From: Paracidovorax oryzae ATCC 19882
Lineage (GTDB): Bacteria; Pseudomonadota; Gammaproteobacteria; Burkholderiales; Burkholderiaceae_C
Assembly: GCF_000687165.1 (NCBI RefSeq)
Contig: NZ_JMKU01000009.1
Location: 62,001 to 126,000, forward strand
DNA length: 64,000 bases
Reading direction: 5' to 3'
The position numbers were made by a program, and so were the translations under genes. The notes beneath the pieces are model-generated. The model was given only the letters and a program-made list of their open reading frames with translations, was not told the DNA's origin and searched no databases. This document shows, piece after piece, positions 45,518-54,610 of this stretch. Positions within the stretch are counted from its first letter, which is position 1, and every line of letters begins with the position of its first letter.

Positions 45518-46528
45518 CTATTGCACGAAGCCCATGCGCGGCTTGCCGGACGCGCCGCGCGGCAGGTCGGCCACCTCGACGGTGGAGCGGTGCTGCAGCC
45601 GCGCGTTGCCGAAGCCCGTCATGAGCGCCCGGCGCATCTCTCGGGGGGGCATCTGCGCCAGGATGTCCAGCACGTCGGCCTGGGGTTCGGGGTCGATCAG
45701 CCGCCCCCAGTCGTGGCCCTCGCGGATGCTTTGGTAGAGGTTGCGCGCGATGGTGCGGGCCTGCTCGGGCGAGGGCGCCTGGACCTCGAACACGTTCATG
45801 CGGTTGAGGATGGGGTCGGGGATGCCGCGCTCGTCGTTGGCGGTGGTGATCCAGATCACCTGGCTGGCGTCGATGGCGATTTCCGCGAACTCGTCGGTGA
45901 AGCTCTGGGCCGTGTCGTGCTCCAGCAGGCCGTAGAGGGCGCCCAGCGGGTCGTACTGCGCATCGGGAGCGGCCTTGTCGATCTCGTCCACCACGATGAC
46001 GGGATTGGCGTATTCGCCGTCCACCAGGGCCTCGAACACCTTGCCGGGGCGCGCGCCCTTCCATTGCGAGGACGAGCCCGAAAGCAGCCATCCGGCGGTC
46101 ATGGAGCTCATGGGCACGAGGTTCATGCCGGTGCCCAGCAGCTCGGCCAGCTGGCGCGCGAAGTGGGTCTTGCCGATGCCGGGAGGGCCCAGGAGCAGCA
46201 TGGGCGTGACCTCCAGGCCGTCGCGGCTGTCCTGCGCGAGGGCGACGTGGCGCTTCACGTCGTCGAGCACGTCGGTGAAATTCGGAAGCTGCCCGTAGAG
46301 CCCCGCCATGTCGGGCACGCCCGAGGGCTTGACCTGGAAGCGTTCGGGACCGCGTTCGAGCATGCGCTCGTACACGGCGCGCAGCGTTTCGTATTCACGC
46401 TGGCTGCCGGCGTCCTGGAGCCGGGCGAGCTTGCGCTCCACATCGCCGGGCCGGAACACGTTGCGCAATTGGGCCACCGGCAGGCCCATCGAAGGCGATT
46501 GCGGGACAAGGCTGTGTGTCGTCGTCAT
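45518..46528 (-). CDS. Stand-alone AAA+ ATPase related to the Lon ATPase module
   Basis: The 336-residue protein has Walker A GPPGIGKT (residues 114-121), Walker B VIVVDEIDKAAPDA, a sensor-1 segment WITTANDERGIPDPILNRMN and arginine-finger-like residues after it. The pattern, including the GSSSQWKGARPGKVFEALVD loop, resembles the AAA module of Lon proteases, but the Lon N-domain and the Ser-Lys protease domain are absent. It could be a chaperone-type or regulatory ATPase; the function is unknown. The ATG at 46528 is preceded by AGGAG. It stands apart from grxD, with a terminator between. Confidence 0.82.
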   Translation of the reverse strand: MTTTHSLVPQSPSMGLPVAQLRNVFRPGDVERKLARLQDAGSQREYETLRAVYERMLERGPERFQVKPSGVPDMAGLYGQLPNFTDVLDDVKRHVALAQDSRDGLEVTPMLLLGPPGIGKTHFARQLAELLGTGMNLVPMSSMTAGWLLSGSSSQWKGARPGKVFEALVDGEYANPVIVVDEIDKAAPDAQYDPLGALYGLLEHDTAQSFTDEFAEIAIDASQVIWITTANDERGIPDPILNRMNVFEVQAPSPEQARTIARNLYQSIREGHDWGRLIDPEPQADVLDILAQMPPREMRRALMTGFGNARLQHRSTVEVADLPRGASGKPRMGFVQ

Positions 46529-46673
46529 GGCGCGCTCCTGGTTCGTTGGAGTGAAAGGGCACGCAACCATTCAAGCACACAACATGCCGGGTCCCAAAGA
46601 TGGAAAAACCCCGTCAACCGGTAGCAGTTGTCCGACAGCCACGCCCCATGGGCCGCGCCCATCCGCAGGCGTG

Positions 46674-46696
46674 AAAAAGCCGCCCGTGGGGCGGCT
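46674..46696 (-). terminator. Rho-independent terminator after grxD
   Basis: On the minus strand AGCCGCCC (46696-46689) pairs with GGGCGGCT (46685-46678) around a three-base loop, followed directly by TTTTC. It would end the hemA-prfA-prmC-grxD unit. Confidence 0.85.
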
Positions 46697-46730
46697 GGAT
46701 GCGGGCGGCCGGGAGGCCGCCGGGCGTCGC

Positions 46731-47063
46731 TCAGGCTGGTGCCTGGCCGCCGAGCACCTGCTGCAGTTCGCCGGATTCGTACATCTCCATCATGATGTCG
46801 GAGCCGCCGATGAACTCGCCCTTCACGTACAGCTGCGGGATGGTGGGCCAGTTGCTGTATTCCTTGATGCCCTGGCGGATCTCCTGGTCCTCCAGCACGT
46901 TCACCGTGGCCACGGCCTTGGGGTCCACGCCGCAGGCCTTGAGGATCTGGATGGCGCGGCCCGAGAAACCGCACATCGGGAAGCTGGCGCTGCCCTTCAT
47001 GAACAGCAGGATGTCGTTGGACTTGACGAGGGCGTCGATGCGTTGCTGGGTGTTGTCGCTCAT
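46731..47063 (-). CDS. grxD: Monothiol glutaredoxin GrxD
   Basis: GrxD is a CGFS monothiol glutaredoxin that carries and inserts [2Fe-2S] clusters. The 110-residue protein has the active site CGFSGRAIQIL with Cys31, KGSASFPMCGFS, the WPTIPQLYVKGEFIGGSDIM strand-loop and a C-terminal MYESGELQQVLG helix. A strong AGGAG precedes the ATG. It is the last gene of hemA-prfA-prmC-grxD, a conserved betaproteobacterial order. Confidence 0.97.
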   Translation of the reverse strand: MSDNTQQRIDALVKSNDILLFMKGSASFPMCGFSGRAIQILKACGVDPKAVATVNVLEDQEIRQGIKEYSNWPTIPQLYVKGEFIGGSDIMMEMYESGELQQVLGGQAPA

Positions 47064-47111
47064 GGGTTGCTCCTGTAAGGGGCCGCGGTCGGGCGGCCAT
47101 GGGGGATTATT

Positions 47112-48047
47112 TCACTGCGGCCCCGAAGAGGGAGGCCTGCACCATGTGGAGGCATGCGCCGGGGTTTCCAGGGGGGCGGCCGTGGCAGGCGCGCCGGGCA
47201 TGCGTCCGCCCGTGCAGCGCGCATGGCCGGCGAGGTCGGCGCGGCTCTGCACCTCGGCATAGCCCGCGCTGCGCAGCAATGCCTGCACGGCCTGTGCCTG
47301 GTTCCAGCCGTGCTCCAGCAGCAGCCACCCGCCCGGGGCCAGGTGGGCGGCGGACTGCACCACGATGGTGCGGATGTCGTCCAGCCCGTCCGGCCCGCTC
47401 GCCAGGGCCTGGCGCGGCTCGTGCATCAGGGCCGCCAGGTGCGGGTCGTCTTCTTCGATGTAGGGAGGGTTGGACACGATCGCGTCGAAGGGGCCGGAAA
47501 TGCCGTCCAGCCAGCTCGTGCGGACGAAGTCCACGGGCAGGTGCAGCCGCTGCGCGTTGGCCCGGGCCACCACGAGCGCGTCCGCGCTGGCATCCACGGC
47601 CAGCACCACCTGCGCGCCGGGCAGTTCGTGCCGCAGGGCCAGGGCGATGGCGCCGCTGCCCGTGCCCAGGTCCGCCACGCGCGGCGCGGGCAGGGGCCGC
47701 AGGACCTCCAGGGCCCAGTCCACCAGCGTTTCGGTGTCGGGGCGCGGATCGAGCACACGCGCATCCACCTGCAGAGGCAGGCCGTAGAACTCCTTGCGGC
47801 CCGTGAGGTAGGCCACGGGCTCGCCGGCCTGCCGGCGCGCGCAGAGGGCATCGAAACCCTCCTGCTCCGCGGCGGACAGCCGGTCCCTGTCATGGGCGAG
47901 CAGCCAGGCGCGGCCGGCATCGGGGCGGCCCAGCATGTGCAGCAGCAGCATCTGCGCATCGATGCGCGCGAGGCCGAGTGCCTGCGCGCGCGCGAGGGCC
48001 TGGGCGACCGTGGAGGGCGCCGGCGGGGGCGCTGGGGCGTGGTTCAT
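47112..48047 (-). CDS. prmC: Release factor glutamine methyltransferase PrmC
   Basis: PrmC methylates the glutamine of the GGQ motif in release factors RF1 and RF2. The 311-residue protein has the N-terminal helical substrate domain (RIDAQMLLLHMLGRPDAGRA; FYGLPLQVDARVLDPRPDTE), the SAM-binding DLGTGSGAIALAL (from about 127) and the catalytic NPPY at 193-196. It is about 30 residues longer than E. coli PrmC at the C-terminus, with an unconserved Ala/Pro-rich tail. It is located next to its substrate gene prfA, with 13 bases between. Confidence 0.95.
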   Translation of the reverse strand: MNHAPAPPPAPSTVAQALARAQALGLARIDAQMLLLHMLGRPDAGRAWLLAHDRDRLSAAEQEGFDALCARRQAGEPVAYLTGRKEFYGLPLQVDARVLDPRPDTETLVDWALEVLRPLPAPRVADLGTGSGAIALALRHELPGAQVVLAVDASADALVVARANAQRLHLPVDFVRTSWLDGISGPFDAIVSNPPYIEEDDPHLAALMHEPRQALASGPDGLDDIRTIVVQSAAHLAPGGWLLLEHGWNQAQAVQALLRSAGYAEVQSRADLAGHARCTGGRMPGAPATAAPLETPAHASTWCRPPSSGPQ

Positions 48048-48060
48048 GGCGCGGTGGGCA

Positions 48061-49143
48061 TCAGGCCGCCGATTCCAGTTCGGCCAGCAGTTCGGCCTCG
48101 CGCGCGTGGCGCAGGGCCTCCAGCACCTCGCCCAGGTCGCCTTCCATGATGGCCAGCAGCTTGTAGAGCGTGAGGTTGATGCGGTGGTCGGTGAGGCGGC
48201 CCTGGGGGAAGTTGTAGGTGCGGATGCGGTCGGAGCGGTCGCCCGAGCCGATCAGGCCCTTGCGCAGCGCGGCCTCCTTGGCGGCGCGCTCGCTGCGCTC
48301 CTTTTCCTGGATGCGCGCCTGCAGCACCTGCAGCGCCTTGGCTTTGTTGCTGTGCTGGCTGCGGCCGTCCTGGCATTCGGCCACGATGCCGGTGGGCAAG
48401 TGGACCACGCGCACGGCGGAATCGGTCTTGTTGATGTGCTGGCCGCCCGCGCCGCTGGCGCGGAAGGTGTCGATGCGCAGGTCGGCCGGGTTCAGCGTGA
48501 TCGCCTGCTGCTCGTCGGGCTCGGGCATCACGGCCACGGTGCAGGCGCTGGTGTGGATGCGGCCCTGGGTCTCGGTGGCGGGCACGCGCTGCACGCGGTG
48601 GCCGCCGGATTCGAAGCGCAGCGCGCCATAGACGCCGTCGCCTTCCACGCGCAGCACGACTTCCTTGTAGCCGCCGATCTCGTTGTCGCTGGCGCTCAGG
48701 ATCTCCACCTTCCAGCCGGCCGTGGCCGCGTAGCGCGTGTACATGCGGGCCAGGTCGCCCGCGAACAGAGCGGATTCGTCGCCGCCCGTGCCGGCGCGGA
48801 TTTCCAGGAAGGCGTTGCGCGCCTCGTCGGGGTCGCGGGGCAGCAGCAGGCGCTGCAGTTCGTCCTCCAGCTGCACCAGCTCGGCCTCGGCGGCGGCGAT
48901 CTCCTCGCGCGCCATGTCGGCCATGTCGGGATCATGAAGCATCTCGCGAGCGCCGCCGAGGTCGGCCTCGCGCTGGCGGTAGCGCGCATAGCGGCCCGCG
49001 ATCTGCGTCACCTCGGCATGCTCGCGCGAGATGGTGCGGTACTGGGCCATGTCGGACATGATGTCCTCGCGCGAGAGCAGGAAGTCGAGCTCTTCGAGGC
49101 GCTGGGCGTAGCGCTCCAGCTGGCTTCTGAGGAAGGGTTTCAT
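48061..49143 (-). CDS. prfA: Peptide chain release factor 1
   Basis: RF1 ends translation at UAA and UAG. The 360-residue protein has the family N-terminal helices ([20 protein letters not shown]), the GGQ loop in [20 protein letters not shown] and the codon-recognition PAT-type region preceding it ([20 protein letters not shown]), where PAT marks RF1 rather than RF2. The start is the ATG at 49143; upstream sequence in frame has no similarity. It lies between hemA and prmC. Confidence 0.97.
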   Translation of the reverse strand: MKPFLRSQLERYAQRLEELDFLLSREDIMSDMAQYRTISREHAEVTQIAGRYARYRQREADLGGAREMLHDPDMADMAREEIAAAEAELVQLEDELQRLLLPRDPDEARNAFLEIRAGTGGDESALFAGDLARMYTRYAATAGWKVEILSASDNEIGGYKEVVLRVEGDGVYGALRFESGGHRVQRVPATETQGRIHTSACTVAVMPEPDEQQAITLNPADLRIDTFRASGAGGQHINKTDSAVRVVHLPTGIVAECQDGRSQHSNKAKALQVLQARIQEKERSERAAKEAALRKGLIGSGDRSDRIRTYNFPQGRLTDHRINLTLYKLLAIMEGDLGEVLEALRHAREAELLAELESAA

Positions 49144-49258
49144 TCTGGGAAGGGGGAGAAGGGCGGCTGCGGCGGTGGTTCGCAGCCTGGGCATCCGGGG
49201 CGTGGATGCGGGGGGGCCAGAGACGCTAGTGGGCCTGGCGGCACGGCGGCGGGCGCCG

Positions 49259-50557
49259 CTACAGGCCGCTCTTGGACTGCGAGCGCAGGAACAGGCGGGA
49301 GACGGTCTGGGCCGTCTGGGCGCGCGTGTCGGCATCGCCCGCGCGCAGTTCGGCCAGGGTGCCGTGCAGCATCTTCTGCGTGAGGCCGCGCGAGAGCGCT
49401 TCCAGCACGGCGTCCATGTCCTCGCCCCTGGCGATGAGCTTCTTGGCGCGTGCGATCTCCAGCGCGCGCCATTCGTCGGCCTGGGCGTGGATCTGCTGGA
49501 TGAGCGGCACCACGCCGCCGGTCGGGCTGCGCTGGTCCATCCAGTGCATGAAGCTCTGCACGCCCGCGTCGATGATGGCTTCGGCCTGCGCGACGGCGGC
49601 CTGGCGGCTGGCCTGCGCGGTCTGCACGACGCTGGCGAGGTCGTCCACGGTGTAGAGGTAGATGTCCTCGAGCGCCTTCACCTCGGGCTCGATGTCGCGC
49701 GGCACGGCCAGGTCGACCATGAACATGGGGCGGTGGCGGCGCTTTTTGAGTGCGCGCTCGACGGCGCCAAGGCCGATGATGGGCAGGCTGCTGGCCGTGC
49801 AGCTGACCACGGCGTCGAACTCGTGCAGGCGGTCGGGCAGGTCGGCCAGGCGCATGACCTCGCCGCCGAAGCGGGAGGCGAGCTTCTCGCCGCGCTCCAG
49901 CGTGCGGTTGGCGATGGCGAGGCTCTTGGGATTCTTCGCCGCGAAGTGGGTGGCGGCGAGCTCGATCATCTCGCCCGCTCCCACGAAGAGGATGCGGATC
50001 TCGGTCAGGTCTTCGAACAGCTGCCCGGCCAGGCGCACGGCGGCGGCGGCCATGCTGATGCTGTGGGCCCCGATCTCGGTGCTGGTGCGCACTTCCTTGG
50101 CGACGGCGAAGCTGCGCTGGAAGAGCTGGTTGAGCGTGGTGCCGAGCGCGCCTGCCGTCTCTGCCGCGCGCACGGCGTCCTTCATCTGGCCGAGGATCTG
50201 GGCCTCGCCCAGCACCATCGAGTCGAGCCCGCTGGCCACGCGGAACGCATGGCGCGCGACGAGGCTTTCCTCGAGCGTGTAGGAGTGCGAGCGCAGCAGA
50301 GAAGGGCTCACGCCGCCGCTGTGGGCGAGCCAGTCGAGCGTGTGGTCCAGTGCCGTCTGCTGGCCGGCGCAGTAGATCTCGGTGCGGTTGCAGGTGGAGA
50401 GGATGGCGGTTTCCACCTGCGGATGGCGCGTGGCGCCGCCCAGCGACTGGCGCAGGCCGTGCAGCGTGGGGGCAATCTGGTCGATGGCGAACGCAAAACG
50501 GCCGCGCAGATCGAGCGGCGCGGTCGTGTGGTTGATGCCGAGGGCCCAGACTGCCAT
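49259..50557 (-). CDS. hemA: Glutamyl-tRNA reductase HemA
   Basis: HemA reduces glutamyl-tRNA-Glu to glutamate-1-semialdehyde, the first committed step of the C5 pathway to haem. The 432-residue protein has [19 protein letters not shown] at the N-terminus, catalytic Cys56 in [10 protein letters not shown], the [20 protein letters not shown] segment, a NADPH-binding ILFVGAGEM and a C-terminal dimerisation helix. The ATG at 50557 fits the family start; an in-frame ATG at 50677 does not. It is the first gene of the hemA-prfA-prmC-grxD cluster. Confidence 0.96.
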   Translation of the reverse strand: MAVWALGINHTTAPLDLRGRFAFAIDQIAPTLHGLRQSLGGATRHPQVETAILSTCNRTEIYCAGQQTALDHTLDWLAHSGGVSPSLLRSHSYTLEESLVARHAFRVASGLDSMVLGEAQILGQMKDAVRAAETAGALGTTLNQLFQRSFAVAKEVRTSTEIGAHSISMAAAAVRLAGQLFEDLTEIRILFVGAGEMIELAATHFAAKNPKSLAIANRTLERGEKLASRFGGEVMRLADLPDRLHEFDAVVSCTASSLPIIGLGAVERALKKRRHRPMFMVDLAVPRDIEPEVKALEDIYLYTVDDLASVVQTAQASRQAAVAQAEAIIDAGVQSFMHWMDQRSPTGGVVPLIQQIHAQADEWRALEIARAKKLIARGEDMDAVLEALSRGLTQKMLHGTLAELRAGDADTRAQTAQTVSRLFLRSQSKSGL

Positions 50558-50636
50558 GCCCGGATTATAAAATTTCCATCCCACCCGTGTGCTTCCCCCG
50601 GCACAAGTGTCTTGATCTGCGTCATGCCTTTGCGCT

Positions 50637-50912
50637 ATGGACCCGACTGCCGCCGCACTCCACCTGCTGAATTTCATGGCACCCGCCCTGGGCGTGGCGC
50701 TGTTGCTGGCCTGCCTGGCCGCGCTTTTCTTTCGCGGGGCGCCCCGCAGCGTCGGGTTCCTGGGGCAGGTGGCCGTGAGCTTTGCCGTGGGCCTGGGGGT
50801 GTGCGTGGCCGGGCTGGTGCTGGCGGGGCGGGACGGGAAGATGCTGACCTATGCCGCTCTGGTAGCTGCCTGCGGCACGGTGCAGTGGGTGCTGATGCGC
50901 GGCTGGCGTTGA
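50637..50912 (+). CDS. Small three-TM membrane protein of unknown function
   Basis: This 91-residue protein has three hydrophobic segments, about residues 13-33 ([19 protein letters not shown]), 40-62 ([20 protein letters not shown]) and 70-88. Codon usage matches the neighbours and the product is almost wholly membrane-embedded, so it is probably a real gene, but I do not recognise a family. It is divergent from hemA (79 bases) and convergent with the MFS gene (6 bases). Confidence 0.65.
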   Translation: MDPTAAALHLLNFMAPALGVALLLACLAALFFRGAPRSVGFLGQVAVSFAVGLGVCVAGLVLAGRDGKMLTYAALVAACGTVQWVLMRGWR

Positions 50913-50918
50913 GCGCGC

Positions 50919-52481
50919 TCAGTGCATGCCGCTGCCGCAGGGCTGAAGACTTCCCTGCGCCGGCCGGCCCCTCAGCACCGCGAGGCTGAGCCCGGCCGTG
51001 ATCCAGGCGGCCAGCCCTCCATACAGCATCACCCAGCCGAAGCCCTGAACCACCACTTCCTGCAATGGCACCATGCTCGCGCCCGGCAGGGAGTGGCCGG
51101 CCAGCAGTTGCTGCGCGCCGGCCAGGTCGCCCCCCGCGAGCCGCCGGGCCAGCGCCTGCAGCAGGCCCGGTTCCACCGCCGGCCCCCACAGCCCGCGCAA
51201 TGCGGCCTGGATGCCCGCCACCAGCACCAGGCCCATCACGGCGATGTGGATGACCAGCGTGATGAGGCGTGCGCTCACGTCCATGCCTGAGGCCATGCCG
51301 GCGCGGTGTGGCGGCACCGAGGCCGTGGTCATGTTGGTGGCCGGTGTCGTCGTCAGGCCCAGCCCGATGCCGGCGAAGAGCGCGCCGGGCAGCACGGTCC
51401 AGCCGCCCAGGTGCGCCAGCAGGCTGCCGCCCCACATCAGCATGAAGCCCAGCCCGATGATGAAGAGTCCGGAGGGGATCACCCAGGCTGCCTGGTAGCG
51501 CAGCAGCAGCCACTGCGCGACGGGAGGCATGACCAGGAACGGCACCGTATAGACCAGCAGCATCAGGCCGGTGGCCGTGGTGTCCAGGCCCACGCCGGCG
51601 CCGAAGTAGAAGGGCAGATAGATCATGAAGGGCCAGTAGCTGCAGTTCATGCCGATGCAGGCCAGGATGCCGCCCGAGAAGTCGCGGATCGTGAATACGG
51701 AGAAGTCGAACATCGGGCGGGGCTGGCTGCGTTCCACGGCGATGAATGCCGCCAGGCTGGCGGCGGCCAGGGTGGCCAGGCCGAGGGCGGCAGGGCTCTT
51801 CCAGCCGAGGCTTTCGCCCTGCATGAGGAAGCCGGTGAAGCCGAGCACCGCCAGGGTCAGCGTGCCGAGGCCGGCCCAGTCCAGCCGGTGCTCCCGTGCC
51901 TGGGGATCGCGGGACTCCGCCACGCCGGCACGGATCAGCGCCAGCGTGAGCGCCGACAGCGGTCCGTGCACCAGGAACACCCAGTGCCAGCTGGATGCCC
52001 AGACGATGGCGCTGCCGGCCACGGGGCCGAAGCCCAGCCCGACGCCGGCCACCACGCCCCAGACCGCGAAGGCGCGACCCCGCTCCCGGCCGTCGGGAAA
52101 CTGGTGCGAGAGCAGGGCGATGGAGCAGATGAACATCGCGCCGCCTGCGATGCCCTGCACCAGCCGGCCCAGGATGAGCACGGGCGTGGAGCCGGCCCAT
52201 CCGCACCAGAGCGATGCGAGGCCGAAGGCCAGCACGCTGAGCATGAAGACGCGGCGGCGGCCGTACCGGTCCGCCAGGGTGCCGGTCGCCATCAGCACCG
52301 TGGTGCAGCCGATGGTGTAGGCGTTCATGATCCATTGCAGGCCCTGGAAGTCGGCGTGCAGTTCCTTGTCCAGCACGGACAGGATCACGGGCACGCTGGA
52401 AATCTCCAGGCCGAACATCAGTGCGGAAAGGCAGATGGCGGCCAGCGCCAGGGGCTGGGATTTGGGACGGTGGGCAGGCAT
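50919..52481 (-). CDS. MFS transporter, DHA2-type 14-TM drug exporter
   Basis: The 520-residue protein is a major facilitator of the 14-TM DHA2 (EmrB/QacA-like) group. Motif A variants (GTLADRYGRRRVFMLS), motif C-like GVVAGVGLGFGPVAGSAIVW and the paired central helices are present. It would export hydrophobic drugs or toxic metabolites; the substrate cannot be inferred. GGAGA precedes the ATG at 52481. It is divergent from a LysR regulator 118 bases away, which probably controls it. No EmrA-like membrane fusion partner is adjacent. Confidence 0.88.
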   Translation of the reverse strand: MPAHRPKSQPLALAAICLSALMFGLEISSVPVILSVLDKELHADFQGLQWIMNAYTIGCTTVLMATGTLADRYGRRRVFMLSVLAFGLASLWCGWAGSTPVLILGRLVQGIAGGAMFICSIALLSHQFPDGRERGRAFAVWGVVAGVGLGFGPVAGSAIVWASSWHWVFLVHGPLSALTLALIRAGVAESRDPQAREHRLDWAGLGTLTLAVLGFTGFLMQGESLGWKSPAALGLATLAAASLAAFIAVERSQPRPMFDFSVFTIRDFSGGILACIGMNCSYWPFMIYLPFYFGAGVGLDTTATGLMLLVYTVPFLVMPPVAQWLLLRYQAAWVIPSGLFIIGLGFMLMWGGSLLAHLGGWTVLPGALFAGIGLGLTTTPATNMTTASVPPHRAGMASGMDVSARLITLVIHIAVMGLVLVAGIQAALRGLWGPAVEPGLLQALARRLAGGDLAGAQQLLAGHSLPGASMVPLQEVVVQGFGWVMLYGGLAAWITAGLSLAVLRGRPAQGSLQPCGSGMH

Positions 52482-52599
52482 GGGAAGGGTCTCCAGAAAG
52501 CAGGCCGGAAAGGCAGGCGCCATTCTGGAAAGGCTGGCTTCATGATGCAAATGATTAAATAATGTGGGATTCAGTTAATTTTTTAATTTATAGGGCGCG
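52482..52599. promoter_or_regulatory. AT-rich divergent promoter region (MFS/LysR)
   Basis: This 118-base stretch between the divergent starts is strikingly AT-rich at 52545-52592 within a GC-rich window, including GATTAAATAATGTGG and AGTTAATTTTTTAATTTATAGG. It contains several T-N11-A candidates for LysR binding, but none can be singled out. Confidence 0.45.
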
Positions 52600-53505
52600 A
52601 TGACCATCGACACCGGATTGCTGCACACCTTCGTCGCGGTGCATCGCAACCAGGGCTTCACCCGTGCGGCCCAGCAACTGCACCTGACGCAGTCCGCCGT
52701 CAGCCACCAGATCCGGCGGCTGGAGGCGCTGGTGGGGCGGCCGCTGTTCCGCCGCACGACCCGGCGCCTGGGCCTGACGGCCGATGGCGAGGATCTGCTG
52801 CACCACGCCCAGCGCGTGCTGCAGGCACAGGAAGCGCTGGAGCGGCATTTCCGCTGCTCGCCCATCGAGGGCACCGTGCGCCTGGGGGTGCAGGAGCACT
52901 TCATGAGCGACGGCCTGCCGCAATTGCTGCACCAGTTCGCGCGCAGTTGCCCCCATGTCCGGCTGGAGGTGAGCGTGGGCCTCACGCTCGACCTGTCGGC
53001 CATGGTGCGCGAAGGGGATCTGGACCTCGCCGTGATCACCAGCACGTCGGAGGTGAGCGGCGGCATCCTGCTGCAGCGACTGCCGATGGTATGGGCGGCC
53101 GCCGAGTGCTGGGAGCGGCGGGACGGCGCATCGCTGCCGCTGGCCTATTCCCCGCTGCCTTGCGTGTGCGGCCAGATCGGGATCGGTGCGCTCGAGCGGG
53201 CCGGCATCGCCTGGCACAAGGCCTTCAGTTCGCACAGCCTGCACGACCTGCGCGCCGCCGTGCTGAGCGGCCTGGCGGTGGCCATGTTCACGAGCGACAA
53301 CCTGCGTCCCGGCATGGTGCTGCTGGACGAGCGCGACGGGTTGCCGCCACTGCCCATGATGGATTACATGCTGGTGTACAGCGATGAGTCGGTGCAGGAC
53401 AGCCTTGCGGCGGTGCAGGAACTGGGGCGGCTCATCGAACAGGCCGAATGGGCCTCGCAGGAGGTGACCGCCAAGGGGCTGCAGCGCGGGCGGATGGTGC
53501 GTTAG
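52600..53505 (+). CDS. LysR-family transcriptional regulator
   Basis: The 301-residue protein has the N-terminal winged helix (TFVAVHRNQGFTRAAQQLHL; TQSAVSHQIRRLEALVGRPL) and a C-terminal periplasmic-binding-like effector domain starting near residue 92 (GTVRLGVQEHF). It probably regulates the divergent MFS exporter gene and its own expression; the inducer is unknown. The downstream Bug receptor gene is on the same strand after 99 bases and has its own ribosome-binding site. Confidence 0.93.
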   Translation: MTIDTGLLHTFVAVHRNQGFTRAAQQLHLTQSAVSHQIRRLEALVGRPLFRRTTRRLGLTADGEDLLHHAQRVLQAQEALERHFRCSPIEGTVRLGVQEHFMSDGLPQLLHQFARSCPHVRLEVSVGLTLDLSAMVREGDLDLAVITSTSEVSGGILLQRLPMVWAAAECWERRDGASLPLAYSPLPCVCGQIGIGALERAGIAWHKAFSSHSLHDLRAAVLSGLAVAMFTSDNLRPGMVLLDERDGLPPLPMMDYMLVYSDESVQDSLAAVQELGRLIEQAEWASQEVTAKGLQRGRMVR

Positions 53506-53604
53506 CGGCCGGAGCGGCCACCCCGCGGGTATTGCCCCTGCCTCCACGACCACTCCCGCCTTAAGCTGCCGTCTCCATACCATCGACATTCCCGGAGACT
53601 TCCC

Positions 53605-54573
53605 ATGCGCTTGCGCACCTGGCTCACCGCCGCCGCCCTGGCCTGTATGTCCGCGGCCGTCCTGGCCCAGACCGCCTTTCCTGCCAAGCCCATCCGCGTG
53701 GTGGTCGGCTTCCCGGCCGGCGGCCCGCTGGACCAGCATGCGCGGCTGCTGACCGACAAGCTGCAGGCCGTGCTGGGCCAGCCGGTGGTGGTGGACTACA
53801 AGGCCGGGGCCGGTGGCACGGTGGGTGCGCAGGATGTGATGAAGGCCCCGCCGGACGGCCATACGCTGATGCTGGCCAATACGGGCGTGATGGTCATCAA
53901 CCCGGCGCTCTACAGCAAGCTGCCGTACTCCACGCTCAAGGACTTCACGCCCATCGCGCGCACGGCGATGCAGCCGCTCGCGCTGCTGGTGAACCCGAAG
54001 CTGCCGGCGCAGAACCTGCAGGAGTTCATCGCGTACGCCCGTGCGCGGCCGGGGCAGGTGAACTTCGGCTCGGCGGGCAACGGGGGCATCAGCCACCTGG
54101 TGCCGGAGATGTTCAAGACGGCCACGGGGCTGTTCATGGTGCACATCCCGTACCGCGGCAGCGCGCCGGCCTTCACCGACCTGATGGGCGGACAGGTGCA
54201 GTTCATGGCCGAGAGCATTCCGCAGGCGGCGGCGTACCACAAGCAGGGCAAGGTGCGTGCGCTGGCCGTCACCAGCCGCGAGCGCAATCCAGCGCTGCCC
54301 GATGTGCCGACGGCGATCGAGAGCGGGCTGAAGAACTTCGAGGTGGTGGGCTTCTACGGCTTCCTGGCGCCGGCCGGCACGCCCAGGGACGTGGTGGCGA
54401 AGCTCAGCGATGCGTTCGGCCAGGTCATGCAGTCGCCCGACGTGAAAAACCGCATGGTGGCGCAGGGCGCCGACCCGGCCTTCCTGGGCGCCGATGCGTT
54501 CGCCAGCTTCCTCGCGGCGGAAATGCCGCGCTGGGCCGTGGCGGTGCAGCAGTCCGGTGCCAAGCTGGACTGA
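53605..54573 (+). CDS. Bug/TctC-family periplasmic solute receptor
   Basis: The 322-residue protein is a tripartite tricarboxylate-type binding protein. A Sec signal peptide ends in AAVLAQ at about residue 22. The mature start FPAKPIRVVVGFPAGGPLDQ and the ligand-loop motifs GAGGTVGAQDVMKAPPDGHT and VNFGSAGNGGISHL are family hallmarks. No tctA or tctB membrane gene is present, so it is one of the orphan Bug receptors common in Bordetella, Cupriavidus and Acidovorax relatives. The ligand is unknown, probably a carboxylate. Confidence 0.92.
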   Translation: MRLRTWLTAAALACMSAAVLAQTAFPAKPIRVVVGFPAGGPLDQHARLLTDKLQAVLGQPVVVDYKAGAGGTVGAQDVMKAPPDGHTLMLANTGVMVINPALYSKLPYSTLKDFTPIARTAMQPLALLVNPKLPAQNLQEFIAYARARPGQVNFGSAGNGGISHLVPEMFKTATGLFMVHIPYRGSAPAFTDLMGGQVQFMAESIPQAAAYHKQGKVRALAVTSRERNPALPDVPTAIESGLKNFEVVGFYGFLAPAGTPRDVVAKLSDAFGQVMQSPDVKNRMVAQGADPAFLGADAFASFLAAEMPRWAVAVQQSGAKLD

Positions 54574-54610
54574 ACTGCACGGAAGCAGCCGGCAGGCCTG
54601 CGGTGGTGGC

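Noticed and set aside
50308-50625. Small open frames antisense to the start of hemA
   Set aside because: They lack ribosome-binding sites and protein character, and overlap the conserved HemA N-terminus.
54592-54601. GCAGGCCTGC palindrome between the Bug receptor and MscS-type genes
   Set aside because: It is a 10-base GC palindrome with no loop and no T-run, expected by chance at this GC content.
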